Positions 13,101 through 24,649 of a DNA stretch of 64,000 nucleotides are shown here, piece by piece. The notes under the pieces are model-generated. The model was given only the letters and a program-made list of their open reading frames with translations. It was not told where the DNA came from and made no database searches. The position numbers and the translations under genes were made by a program. The stretch comes from Acanthaster planci (lineage: Eukaryota > Echinodermata > Asteroidea > Valvatida > Acanthasteridae). The DNA lies in the NCBI RefSeq assembly GCF_001949145.1, contig NW_019091358.1, forward strand, positions 922,053 through 986,052. The letters are read 5' to 3'. Each line of letters starts with the position of its first letter. The first letter of the stretch is position 1.

Positions 13101-16100
13101 TTCATGGACCATGGCCACTGACAAAATTGTAAAATATAGGTGGGGAATAAATTATACGGTGTGGGTAAAACGGATAAAAGCTAAAAGATATAGGCACGGT
13201 GCAACCTGCTCTCTCTACAGAGTTCACCTGTTTGAAGAATACACAGTGAAGTAATTCACAGATATGTAATAGTCGTTAAGCCTAATATGAAATAGTCAAT
13301 GTGCTTCGTGTACAAATCACATGGCAAACGTTTTCTACAAACTTTCACGACAAAATCACTCCAAATGACGAGTTTTTGACATGAGGTGGAGCTCTACTAC
13401 GAACTGAATCTGTCAATATAAACAGGCAAAAGTTGTGCATAATAATGTTTGAAAGATGAAAATGCAACAAGTTTGGGACAAAAGTGAACTTACGTTCTGA
13501 TAGAGCAAACTCCTGCTAGAGAGAGGCATATTGTCACGTACGCCATGGCGAAGTACACGTACGTCACGTTCCTGGTGTCTGGCACAAAAAAATAGTCTAA
13601 AGCCCGTTGTTTCAGACTCACGTAATGAGAATAGGCCTACTGTTAACTTATGATCAAGTCCATGAACAACCACTAGGGCAACTTAATAGACTGCTCATAA
13701 ATAATTTTGCAAATAAAAAAAAAAACTTTTGTGCAAAACAATCGCCCCCGACCCCAAGTACTACTAAGAAAGCGTGCTCTCCCGATACGAATCCAACTTT
13801 GATATGGACTCGACCTTGAATCACATTTGATAGGACTGAGCATGGGGCAGTGGGATTGGATTCGATTCGGATTCGAACTGTGAAATTTTTAATCGGATTG
13901 ACCTTTTTTTTCCGTATTTCAACAAAATCTGACTTGTTTCCGACTTGAATAAAGGAACTTACAGTGAAATAAGATTTACATTCGGAATTATTCTTATATA
14001 AAACGATAAATTACGAACTAAAGAATATAGTTTGTGTGACTTTGATTGGTTTCAAAGAAAAGTAGGAGAAAAAAAATGAAAATGTTTTGGTAGGCCACTC
14101 TGCCCCTGAAATTCTACCTTCATTATCATAAATCTTGGCGAGGGATATGAGGTAAATTGAGGCAACGGTTTGCCACGCTGCAGGGGTTGTGACCTGGCAG
14201 ACGCTCTATCATGTAATGTTTAAGTGCATGTGATATTCCAGTCACTGTACCATGATCACTTGCTAACCGTCGTGCTTCGAATCTGGATTTTACAGCTCCG
14301 TTGACACGACAAAAATAATGCTGCAGATTGATGCCACCCCTTCCTTACTCCAGCCTGAAAAGGAAAGGAGCCGGTCAGGCCAACCAAATCCAAAAGAAGC
14401 CTTCACCAAACGCGAACAAACTCCGGGATAAAATGCCAGTCGATCAAGCAAATGGGACCTTTCGAGATCGATTCTAGACGTCAGTGGTGCAAACTCAGTC
14501 GTCTACAAGCGCAATGTCGTTGCGACCTACACGCGGATTACTTGCTGCGATCTACACGTTATGAATGTATTTCTTCCTTTACGGGGGGGGACGTTGGTTG
14601 CCTCGTCACCAACTTAGAGAATTCGTTTTCAGTTTTGCACACAACATATGGAAATTGCTCCTGAATTCCAGGGGAGCAATCTGATTAGTTTAGATCCCAG
14701 AAGCATACATTATTTATGAGCAGTCTTATAAAGCACGTGTTGCGGGCCGCTTCTCGAGGCACATTAATCGATCTTTGTACCATGAACAGAAAAGATTCGA
14801 AATGGAGTCAGAGAAGTTACAGCTATTGGTCGAACCTCCATTGCACTGAGATACTGGAGATAAGTGTCGTATAAACTGTGCAACTTAAATAAAGAGACAA
14901 TCAGGTTGAAGTAGATTGGAATGTGTCAGCATGTGTGCCGTTCAATAAGCACTGACCAATACTGAAAATGGTATGACTTTAGGCGACTTTGTGCGCGTCA
15001 ACGCTTGCCCCAAGCGTTGCGTATCCGTCAAATTCGCTCCCGGGACGATTTTGACGGCCTGACGCAACGCGCACGTGTGTTACATTAATGTTGATCATTT
15101 TTGTGTCCGTGAGAGTGAAATGCATGGATGCATCATGTACGCACATCACCCAAAAACGTACTTAATGGAAAGGCGCTTTTAGTTCGAGGGATTGTACTCG
15201 ATTTTTGTTAACATTAAAATTAATTATATGGCATAATTATGTAAAATCAAAACTTACGACACCTAAGTAGATCCTTGTCATTTAATTGGAGGATTGTAGG
15301 TCCCTTGATATTTATAATAAATTTCATGGCTTACGTCATAAATGTTGAAATTTGTTATATACACCGTGCATTTTTGGTTAAATGCAGGTTGATCTATTAC
15401 ACGCAAAAGAACTTCAATAAGTAAGTGATCAACAGAGGGCGCAGAGGGCGCGTGTTTGTTCATTATCACTAAAATGGCGGCGGGTTCAAGCAATTTCGTG
15501 TTGCTGAATGACGATGAAATTGCTGAATTACTTGACGGAGCGGACGCAAAGAATACGAAGAAACAAATTCAGTATGCTGTACATGGACTAGAATCGTACG
15601 CTAGGTGCGCTGGTATGAGTTTAGACGAGGTAGTACAGCGATCCATAGCAGAACTTGACCAGTTCCTGTCGCGTTTTTACGGTGGTTTACGAAGAGACAA
15701 CGACACATTGTACACTAAAAAGTCAATGCATGCAATTCGGTATGGGCTGCATCGTCAATTTCTAACATCCGGGGATGTGGATAAAACCAGCTAGTGGTAC
15801 CTTCAAGGAGAGCAACAAGGTCTACAAAGCCTCGAGGGTTAAGCTGAAGAATGAAGGAAAGTGAGTTGTCCGGCATAAGAAAGCAGTGAGTGAAGAAGAT
15901 GTAGCAAAGATCTTAGATCCAATGGATATTACAACACCGGATATAACAACAGCCTTCAGAATAAGGTGTTTATTGACATCATGTTATATTTCGCAGAGGC
16001 AGAGAAAATGAACGCGTTATGAAGGCTTCTGACTTTGTTGTGGAAGTTGATGAGCAAAATCTCCGTTACATTGTTCATCGTGATACCCTCACCAAGTCTA

Positions 16101-16379
16101 GACGTGAAAATGAAGATGAAGGCGCCAGTGGTCATAATTATGTATGAGATACCAGGGTCTAGCAGATGTCAAGTTACAACATTTCTGGCTTTCAAAGATG
16201 TCCTCAACCCTGCATAAGAATGTATGTTGGCGAGGTCCTAAACCCACTGCACCTTTAGGAGTCAGTACCTTTGAAAATAAGATAAAAAAAGATCTCCGAG
16301 AATGCTGGTTCCTCCAAGAAGTACACTAATCACAGTTTGAGAGCGACAACTTGCACCTTGCTCGATGCGTTTGTACATG

Positions 16380-16626
16380 GTGCCTTGTGGGGTACCGGAA
16401 CAATAGAAGGTACCCCACAAGGCCCGTTTTGATCCTTGTGGGGTACTAAAGTGGTACCCCACAAGAATTTCACAAAATAGATATTTCAAATTTACTTAAA
16501 AAGGAGGAATTTTCAAGTGTCATTCATCCTTTTATATAAGGGACATACGGTTGAAATTTCAACCCAGGAAACTGAATTTGGTTAAAATGGCAGTGATTTG
16601 AAATTTTGTCCATGTTGTGTGGGAGC
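16380..16626. mobile_element. Small double-hairpin insertion inside the recombinase
   Basis: The decamer TTTGTACATG occurs at 16370-16379 and again at 16627-16636, bracketing 247 bases that interrupt the recombinase between LLDA and the GHRS motif. A 10-bp target duplication is the simplest reading. Removing the insert leaves the two protein parts one frame apart, so another small indel must also have occurred. The insert begins with two hairpins of one sequence, listed separately, and has no coding content. Confidence 0.55.
16383..16465. repeat. Two consecutive hairpins of CCTTGTGGGGTAC
   Basis: Hairpin 1 pairs 16383-16396 (CCTTGTGGGGTACC) with 16409-16422, a perfect 14-bp stem with a 12-base loop. 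Hairpin 2 pairs 16435-16446 (CTTGTGGGGTAC) with 16454-16465, a perfect 12-bp stem with a 7-base loop. All four arms share the same core, so the unit occurs four times in alternating orientation within 83 bases. Confidence 0.9.
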
Positions 16627-18081
16627 TTTGTACATGAGAACAAAGGAAATACCCTACAAGTATGCATATGTACGAGTATGTGAAGCTAGGTTCCCCAACC
16701 GTCACACCGTGTCTGTCACTGGACACCGATCCGAGTCATCATTGAAGCACTACTCAAGGACCAGCGATAAGAAGAAAAGGCTGACGGCTGCAGCAATTGC
16801 CAATCAAGAGAATGTTCAAGAGCCAGAGGTAGGCCTACAACCCAACGAAGAGCATAAAGAGGAACAACCCAATTATGATGACCACGTCTTGGATAATCTC
16901 CCAGACAGTCTTCCGACCAATTCTCAAGAGCAACTCATCTTGAAAGAATCCCTCTTCAACATCCAAAATGACATGTCAACCTCTTCTGTTCAGCATTTTC
17001 ACTTTCATGGCACTGTCAACTTTTTCAACAAGTAGAATAATAAGCCTACGTATACATATCGTGGGTTTTTCTGAAATATTGTCCAGTTACGAACTTGTGA
17101 TGTTACAACGGATATTGTGAACACCGTTAATTTTGGAACTTTGACTTGGAGGTGAGCAGTGTATTTTGCGTCGTGTCTGAGAACTTTTGAATTATTTGGA
17201 TTTGGCTTGAACAAGCTACCGTTTTAAACTTTCAACCATTGCTTTGTTGTCTTTTCGTGTTCTTGAACTTTTCAATTGGACACCAAGTTTGAAGAGGTCT
17301 ATATAGGCCTAATGGACTAGGAAAAAAGCAGATGACAGAAGGTAAGTGCCTTATTTATATTCATATATTTTATAAATGTTATCCTCCAATCAAATAACAA
17401 AGATCTACTTAGATGCTAAACATGTAAAACAAATAATGAATGTTTTTCATTCGTACAACGGAAAGAATATTTTCATGAGTTGAAAGATGAAATGTTCCAT
17501 TCAACGAGCCTGCTGTTACCATTGCACTCATTAACATTCATAATTTGTATATCATTTCAATTTCCAATTAACCTAGTTTAGTGTATTGATTGTTACACGC
17601 CACCAGATTTGCCCATAAGGTCCAACGTATTGAGAAAAAATTCTTCCCACTTGCTTGGCTTTGTGCTATTGGATCTCACCGCAGAAAGTGCTGCACGCAC
17701 ACATGAAAGCAATGCAATCATACGTTAATAACACTGAAAGAACGTATTTGTCAAGTCAAGGTAAGTTGGAGCAATTTATGCTATTATGCTGAAACTTGAG
17801 TACCAATGGATTTCGACTGATTGGGAAGTTCACAGACAAAACGCGGCAATCTAGGACTAACGACTTGTCAGCAAGTCTAGATCGATTGGGGATGTGTCTG
17901 AAGCTTTGTAATCGTGGTTTTGTGAATGGTTTGGTAAATCTTTAGACCATTCCTTGAAGATAGATTTTAGCTTTTTTTCCAGTCTTAACTCGTCAATCAG
18001 GGCGTGTGAATTGCAACCGCGCAACCAGATAGTACACGGACACGCAATCAATACACGGCACCACGACATGTGTAGTGTATA

Positions 18082-18311
18082 CAGTGGGTTAGGTAAAAAA
18101 AAATGTCTCCGGTTTCTGGTTAGTGCACGCGTCGCCGTGGACCTGCCCGCTGGCGGAAAAAAATGTTTATTTGGTATGATATGATGTCCAAAAGCTGCCA
18201 AACTAGCTTGATCGGCGGAAATACTGCTACTGCGTAATTCTAACATGCTTGCTTTAGATGGGGTAGCCCCTGACCAGAAACCAGTGACCTTTTTTGGCCT
18301 AATAGACACTG
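18082..18311. mobile_element. TA-flanked MITE with CAGTG ends
   Basis: The element reads CAGTGGGTTAGG at the left and CCTAATAGACACTG at the right, each flanked by TA (18080-18081 and 18312-18313). The inverted ends stay similar for about 45 bp and include GGTTTCTGGT on the left and ACCAGAAACC on the right. Length 230 bp with no coding content. TA duplication suggests Tc1/mariner-like or related mobilisation. It explains much of a 169-residue minus-strand open frame across this region. Confidence 0.6.
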
Positions 18312-19683
18312 TACACTGACGCGGTGGCCACGCCGCTGGCTTCGTGCAGTGCCGATCTACTCGCACCCAGAGGTAATTTCACGGGTCTAAACCATCGAGT
18401 CGCTTTGTAAATTTCGGTGCCTCATCAGCCTACATCACGGAATGAAAAGGTAACGAAATCGAAAAAGGGGGTCCAATTTCGGGGCAGCAAATAAACACAT
18501 TAACACAAAACACGAGTTATGACAATTTTTGACTTCCCTGTTCCTTACAAATTCATGAACCTGTTTGCCATCGCGAGCAAATTGTTATTAAAAGTGACAG
18601 AAGTAAGGTTGGTTTCTAATACAGAGTGCCCCATACGGTAATACCCGACCCTCGTTAACATGATCCCTTTGTTTTTTATGCATTTATCTTTGCGGGAAGA
18701 TCACAACGGGCAAGACGAAAACACAATCCCGTCTTTTTGTAGGCCACTTCTCCCGCGTATATATTCAGCGGTGTCCCATCATTTTATGTCCTGTTACAAC
18801 ACGTGAGCTCATGTGAATATTGTAGGGTAAATAGTACAAAGCTTTGTTTGTGTTTTGGCCTAAGGAACCCTGAGATTGAACCAAAAAGTATAAAGCCCAA
18901 TGACGTCTCATTACGTCATAAATTTCGACATGTCTGTCAAGTTTTTATTCATGTAAGTCAATCAATGTCTGAGTGGACTTCATTCTGAACCTGACCTTTA
19001 TTTACATTTTGACCCAAATGGGTAAAGGGCTTATCTTTGTCAAAAAAATCTGCCACATTTCATTCTCGAACTAAGCTTTCGCGTTGTTGTCATGGCTTTT
19101 TGTGCTCTCTTTGGTACCACTGCGTCTTATTTTAGATCTCCAACAGTCTCCCCCCCCCAAAAAAAAACAATATCAAACTTCAAACGTGTTTCATGAACCA
19201 ACTTTGACTACAGTCAAGGGGCAAACCGATGCATATCATGAAGTTATGGCAGTGAAGAACGACGGTGGATAAGTCCTCCGGCTACTCATTTCACAGTGCA
19301 GGATGTTGATGGATATACAATGTTCATGTATATTCTGTTGTCATCTTACTTGACGCTTTTTAAGTACTGCTTATGAACCTTGGTTTCATAATCGAAGCGA
19401 TTTTGACGTCGTCCCCATTCAACATTGCCGGGAAATTCACTTTATTTGGTATGTGTTCAACTTTTGCGAATTCGCAACGCGAAAGTATTTGATCTGACGT
19501 CACAGGTTTCGCACTGTATGTATACCTACCTTTTAGAAAACTCGCAGAACACCAGATAAAAAGGGAACTTCTGGTGACTGCTTCAGTTGTTAATTTTTTT
19601 ATCTGTATTTAGAGTACCCGGCAACGTGGCACATAAATTTCAAGGGCTTGCTGAGAATTCCACACCAGACAACAATCATACAA

Positions 19684-19706
19684 ACCAACCAACCAACCAA
19701 CCAACA
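19684..19706 (+). repeat. (CCAA)n microsatellite
   Basis: Five to six uninterrupted AACC/CCAA tetramers lie about 25 bases upstream of the opsin exon acceptor at 19731, close to where a branch point would be expected. Length variation here could affect splicing; that is inference. Confidence 0.9.
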
Positions 19707-19731
19707 GTATTTTAATTTTGATCTTTGGCAG

Positions 19732-19865
19732 CATGCTCGGTAGACTGGACGTCGAGCGATCCTGGAGATTCCTCTTACATCATTTTCATTTTCGTCATGG
19801 TTCTGGTCATCCCTTTATCTCTGATTGTAGGCTCGTACACCCTACTCCTTTATGCCGTCAAAAAG
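19732..19865 (+). CDS. Ciliary-type opsin, exon for loop 2 end and TM5
   Basis: The exon follows GGCAG at 19727-19731 and ends AAG|GTGAGA at 19865/19866, a strong donor in phase 0. After the shared Ala codon it reads CSVDWTSSDPGDSSY, then TM5 with FVMVLVIPLSLIVGSY and LLLYAVKK. The first Cys is the loop-2 partner of the conserved opsin disulfide (Cys187 in bovine rhodopsin), followed by the usual acidic residue two positions on (Asp190). TM5 keeps Pro215 and Tyr223. The 3' splice position, just after the VK(K/E) at the end of TM5, matches intron 3 of vertebrate rhodopsin. The upstream intron, inside the codon before Cys187, does not match vertebrate intron 2. Confidence 0.93.
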
Positions 19866-22800
19866 GTGAGAATTCATCCTGGGGACACCCTTTTGAACAT
19901 AAACCTTGTAAAAAAAATGCCTTGTTAACTTGAAATTATGTGGAGTAACGGTTATTATGCATTTGCTCATTCTCAGGTGGCGAATATAAGTAATCCATCG
20001 CCATATACAGCAATATGTTTAGATGTAAGGGTAACCCGAGGTGAACTCTGGGGCCAAGTTCTCTCGGAGTGCAGATATGTTGAAAGCATGCGGCTGAATT
20101 GATGAAGCCGCGCCTCATGGATACCATCGCTGCACAGGAATTTCAATTTACTTGAAAATGTGTGCTGATCTCTCGAAATATCCTTAAACAACGCTGACCA
20201 TCTTGTAGTCAAGGGAACCTTCGATCAATTAATTTCTTGTTCAAACCTTTTTATTCGCTACAAATCTTAATTAATTGTTGATATGTGCTGTCACCTGAAG
20301 GTTCTTTTGCTGTCAAATAAATTCCATACACAGTGTGCACGGTGTGCTTCATCGCTCACCAAAAAAAATCCGGAAGCGATCCCAAGATTTGACACACGAG
20401 TGTATATAAAAGTTCCATTACATGGACGTCTTTACTGGTTAAAAAAGATTCTCTCCAAAGATAATTGTATCGTCTGAAATGAAATGAAGCGAAACGCACG
20501 TCTTTGCCTTCAGACAATATAACACTAGTTGTGGAACATCGTGAAGCGCAAATCTTCTCAAATTTCGCGCAAACACTAGGCGTCGTTGTTGTCGCGACTC
20601 ACACGATATTAAAGCTGCCCGTTGGAAGAAATGAAACTGTTTCGTGTTACCCACGCTTGCCCAGGCATGTAGATGTGCGTGATTATCAATGTGACTATCA
20701 ATGAAACATCGCCATCTTCGGGCCTACCAATTACTCAGCTATCTGTCTGAGATCACTCGGCCTGAAACCCGATCAGGTAAAAACAAGACAGAGCAGGGAC
20801 TAATACACTACCGCATACTCTTGCCGACCGGTCCGATTTGAGCGGCCGAGGGAAGAGATCATGGAAAAACTAAGGCCAACTGTTGCCCATACAGAAATAA
20901 TTATGCATGTAATCGAGTACCATTGGACTTGAGCGCTTAAGCTCAAGTCCCCTTCAGCGTGCTGACTGCTGAGCCAGCCTGGGAGAACAACCGGGCTTCG
21001 TTTTTGACTTTTTTATTTCAGAAGATGGTCTTGTAAGCTATTGTAAAAGGGTCATTTTGAAAAAAAAGGTTTCTTTATAGTTCCTCTTTAAATTTTGACG
21101 TGTAGCTTACATTACATCAAATTATCTAAATTGTTTTGTTGTTGAAGAGTCCAGTCAATCTGTCTTACTTTTGGCTATTTACCGCTCACTTTGCAATAAT
21201 TTACAGAGTGCCAAATGTAATCACTGTCGCTTCATCGCGCAATTCGACTAGCCACCATAGAACATTTGAACGAGGCTTCAAAAATAGAACGCCAATGTAT
21301 GTATATATATGCTAAAAGTGGCGATAATGTATTATCGTATTACATGTACATGCGATACGTGCACCGCGTTAATAAGCAGGCAAACCAACGCCAATAGCAC
21401 GAATTGAAATGAGCGTGCTGGAATAAAAAAAAACTAAATGTATGCCACATCTGTCGGCAGAAATTTTCAAATATCTTTTAAAAACTGCGGTGTTTCCAAA
21501 AGGAAATAAACTTAGATAAAATGAGAAGAAGGGGTGCCATGGAAATCGCAAATCACTACTGTTACAATTCAAAAATCTCCCAACTGTCAATGATTGAATG
21601 ATTGTGAATTATTAAAAAGCCAGAATTTTTTGGATGCAACAAAAACTTTAAAAAAGTCACTGATATAAAGGGCAAAGAAACGACAAATGAGAATGCTTCA
21701 AGTGTCGGCAGCGTTTGACAAAATTAAAAGATCTTACGGGCGAGGGCTTAGGTAAGGACGACGTACTCCACAGATGGCGAAAACAGTTCCTTGACGGTAT
21801 AAACGTATACGCTGAGACGCAGGGCGAATTCACCTCCAACAAACAGCTGGTAAAAGGACAAAACAGCGAGAAACGCAAGCAGACTCCCATTGCGAAATAA
21901 AGGGGAATGACAACCTAAAGAGACTAAAATGTACACTCAGTTCACAAAATGTCTCTTCTAGAATAAGTTCAGCTGTCAAGCACCTCCTCGGTTAAGGCAA
22001 ACTTTCTCCAAACGCTTCACAGACGAGTCGCCATCAGATCACGGGTCCTGATACAGAAAACTTGACGAAATTCCCTTCTTTTGAGCTATTACATAGAAAC
22101 AATTTCAATCCTTTCATAGTCCCATAATCCTGCCCCCTTATAGGTCTTCTATATCTTCCACAAACTAATGCACTATAGAAACATCTTGCTTTCCAGAAAC
22201 TTCCTGCAATTAGTTTCCAAAATATAAACTAAGAGAACGCAAGAAAATTCAGGAATACACAAGAAAGTCTAGTCATTCATAGCACCCGCCTCTCCGGGTC
22301 AGAAATGGGTCACGCACAAAAAAAAATCTCGCAGTAGGTACATGTCCCGTGCGCTGTGCGTGTGGTAAATATAAGAAAATGCCCCTTGATTTGAGCCCTA
22401 TTCTCTCCACACAAGTCAGCTTGAGTGATCTCCTTTTCCACCTTAGTTTGTGCAAATGAAGGTTATCAAGCTTTTAGGTGTCGCATTACCGGCATGGTAG
22501 TACAGTGGCCTTTTGTCAACTGCGGTAGACAGATCGGGTGCCTTCGTATAAAGAGGCGAGGAAAAGCAAGGCTAAATACTACGAGTTTTACAGCCGGTTC
22601 ATTCTACAGGCTGGCACGGACACCAAGCGAATTTAAATTCGTAAAAGATTTCCAGCGATATTTGCTGGAGTTGAGTAAAGCAAATTTCCAGCGAAAATAT
22701 TTGATCTGACATCATGTTTCGTGTATTCTTGCGCACTGCCACACAGTGTCAGTGTAGTTTTAGCTTACCAGGGTTTTCCGTATTGGAAAAAGTTTCCCTT

Positions 22801-22869
22801 GTCATTTTTCCTTTGTAGGCCTATATTATAAGTTATCACAGTATTACCGAATATTTTTGCCCTTTTCAG
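19866..22869 (+). other. Opsin intron 3 (3.0 kb)
   Basis: Bounded by GTGAGA at 19866 and CCCTTTTCAG at 22869, in phase 0. It contains a short palindrome at 20925 and no coding sequence that I recognise. Several open frames of 60-94 codons here lack family resemblance. Confidence 0.85.
20925..20950. repeat. 10-bp-arm inverted repeat
   Basis: GGACTTGAGC and GCTCAAGTCC are exact reverse complements separated by GCTTAA. Its role is unknown; it may be a remnant of a mobile element end. Confidence 0.75.
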
Positions 22870-23109
22870 ATCGCATCCAGCGAGGCAGCGCGATCTTCCC
22901 AGCACAAAGCCGACAAGAAAGTCACCATTATGGTTGTCGTCATGATCACGTGCTTTCTGGTAGCCTGGACGCCATACAGTGCGTTTTCTCTCTACGTAAC
23001 TGCCAGCAAGGATAACACTATCTCGCCAGTCGCAGCCTCGGTGCCGGCCATGTTTGCCAAAGCCTGCACCGTGTATAATCCGATCATCTACTTTCTGTTA
23101 AATCAACAG
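22870..23109 (+). CDS. Ciliary-type opsin, exon for loop 3, TM6 and TM7
   Basis: Acceptor TTTTCAG ends at 22869, donor GTGCGT starts at 23110, both in phase 0, giving exactly 80 codons. As I recall it, the corresponding bovine rhodopsin exon is also 240 bp, and the two align without a gap. The exon starts IASSEAARSSQHKADKKVT; the HKADKK segment keeps an acid at position 247 (Asp for Glu). TM6 has FLVAWTPYSAF with Trp265, Pro267 and Tyr268. TM7 has MFAKACTVYNPIIYFLLNQQ, where the Lys at codon 64 is the Schiff-base lysine (Lys296) and NPIIY is the NPxxY motif. The final NQQ corresponds to the NKQ of vertebrate ciliary opsins. This exon alone identifies the protein as a retinal-binding opsin. 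Confidence 0.96.
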
Positions 23110-24649
23110 GTGCGTATGCCATTCTGTGCTATTAATGGAGGAAACTTGTGTGAAGAATCGAAGATGATTTTGTTACTCAGTGATGACGTTACAGTGTCGA
23201 CGTGCCATGTAATCGTTCCCGCCTGCACAGGCGCAGTTTTTGTAAGCGTTCCACAGAAATTACGTTTCCTATTGTTCGTACAATGTAACACTCTGGCATA
23301 AATTAAGCACAGACACTTGCCACCGAGGAGAGTACACTGACCACCGAGTACAGGAAAACTTCCTTGGTTTATCTTTTGGGTTATGTATACTCCGTGGCCG
23401 GCTCTGTGATAAAGCATAACCAGTGTAAGTGCACGGCGGGCATTGTGCACAATCTGAGGCCCACGGGATCCAATGGAGTTCTTTATGGCTACGGCTTCTA
23501 TCTCTGCTACAGGGCGCATAATCGAACTGCTGAAGCCGTAGAGCACTTTGACCCTTTCCGAAAGAGCCTGAAATTGTCTGAAAACCCAAGGACGTCTTCT
23601 CGTGACCGCCGTGCACATGACGCGGTTCAGGACTGGTAACAACTATGATAGTGTAAACTCTGGTCTTGCGTTTCTCTGTGCATCTTGGGGTGCTTACAAA
23701 GTCAAGCCCAAACGTTGAGGTCAGGGGCGTAAGGGGTCACGTTCTCGCGACAGCCTGTTTGTTTGTTCCATTCTTTTAAAAAGTGTGGAAAATTGTAGAC
23801 AATTTTGGTTAAAATCTCCACATTTGCCGATATCTACAAATTTATATGTACACCACGTATGTTTCACTCCCATTCGACGTGTGGAAATTAAACTCTAAAC
23901 GCACATTGGATCGACAGATTTCGCGCATTGCGATTGGCCAACGCGTTGCACAGTCATGGGGGCGCACTTTTGAGAATCGCCCGTATTGTATGCACACAAT
24001 TCAAAGCCATCTGTAGGTCGCAGCGCTTGCATACGCGCGGTCTTGCCTTGAGGGTCACGTGCTGGAGGGAAAGAGTCAGTTAGCTTTTAAGACCATTTTT
24101 CCGCGTCTATGAGGGACCAACCTCGACTCCTTCCACTTATGTGAAGACTGGATAACAGATGCCCATGCACCAGCTAATCATTTAAAATTGTATTTTGACC
24201 ATTTCACTCGCGATCTTTCCAAGATGGCCGCCGATATTTATTTTAGCTTTCTTTGTTTTTTTTCCCAAATAAACCCTTATGGCAGTTTTTTCTCAATTTT
24301 GAATTGTAAATTCATTATAAACACCTTTTTCTTAAATTAAAAACAGAGATATTCTTAACTACGAAACGTTGTCAAAAATTGGGGGTTTTGGTGAAACAGA
24401 TCACACAAGGAATTTACTTGAAGACCATTGTGATGTTATGACCGCATAGGCTACTCATAGCACATGTGCACGCATCAATTCAAAAGTGCCACGCTGGTGT
24501 AAGATGACGACCGTATACGCACAGTGAGAGCTACACTTGTACTTCCGGGCATGAATTCAAAAGTGCTGCGCTCACAAACGGTCTTTCCAGTATGGCTTCA
24601 ACTGGATTCTATATATGGCTCTCCATCCTCTATCCAGTCTTTATGTGGA

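Larger units (their letters stand above)
15474..17035 (+). pseudogene. Broken Crypton-like tyrosine recombinase
   Basis: An ATG at 15474 opens a frame starting MAAGSSNFVLLNDDEIAELL, followed by an SAM-like core-binding helical region (NTKKQIQYAV, TLYTKKSMHAIRYGLHRQF). The frame breaks at about 15791, where dropping one T restores SGTFKESNKVY. Further breaks follow. The catalytic domain can still be followed: Arg in RRGRENERVM (15992-16021), NHSLRATTCTLLDA (16328-16369), and GHRSESSLKHYSR with its nucleophilic Tyr codon at 16751-16753. The C-terminal part (16667-17035) ends HFHGTVNFFNK. The R...HxxR...H/R...Y order is that of tyrosine recombinases of the Crypton / DUF3504 kind. Family members cut and rejoin DNA through a covalent phosphotyrosine. 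At least two frameshifts, an in-frame stop near 15860 and an insertion near 16380 make this copy inactive. A domesticated host gene is less likely given the breaks. Confidence 0.8.
8317..19731 (+). other. Opsin intron 2 (11.4 kb)
   Basis: The intron is bounded by GTTGGT at 8317 and TTGGCAG at 19725-19731. Joining the exons restores one codon (G + CA = Ala) directly before the conserved loop-2 cysteine. The intron hosts a hAT-like MITE at 9.95 kb, a broken Crypton-like element at 15.5-17.0 kb and a MITE at 18.1 kb. The remaining segments (8.3-9.9, 10.2-15.4, 17.1-18.0 and 18.4-19.7 kb) show no convincing coding potential. Confidence 0.85.

Noticed and set aside
17857-18366. 169-codon minus-strand open frame
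   Set aside because: It runs across the 18082-18311 MITE and has no recognisable domain.
23103-23642. 179-codon minus-strand open frame overlapping the end of an opsin exon
   Set aside because: It is antisense to real coding sequence at one end, has no family resemblance, and overlapping + strand frames are equally open.
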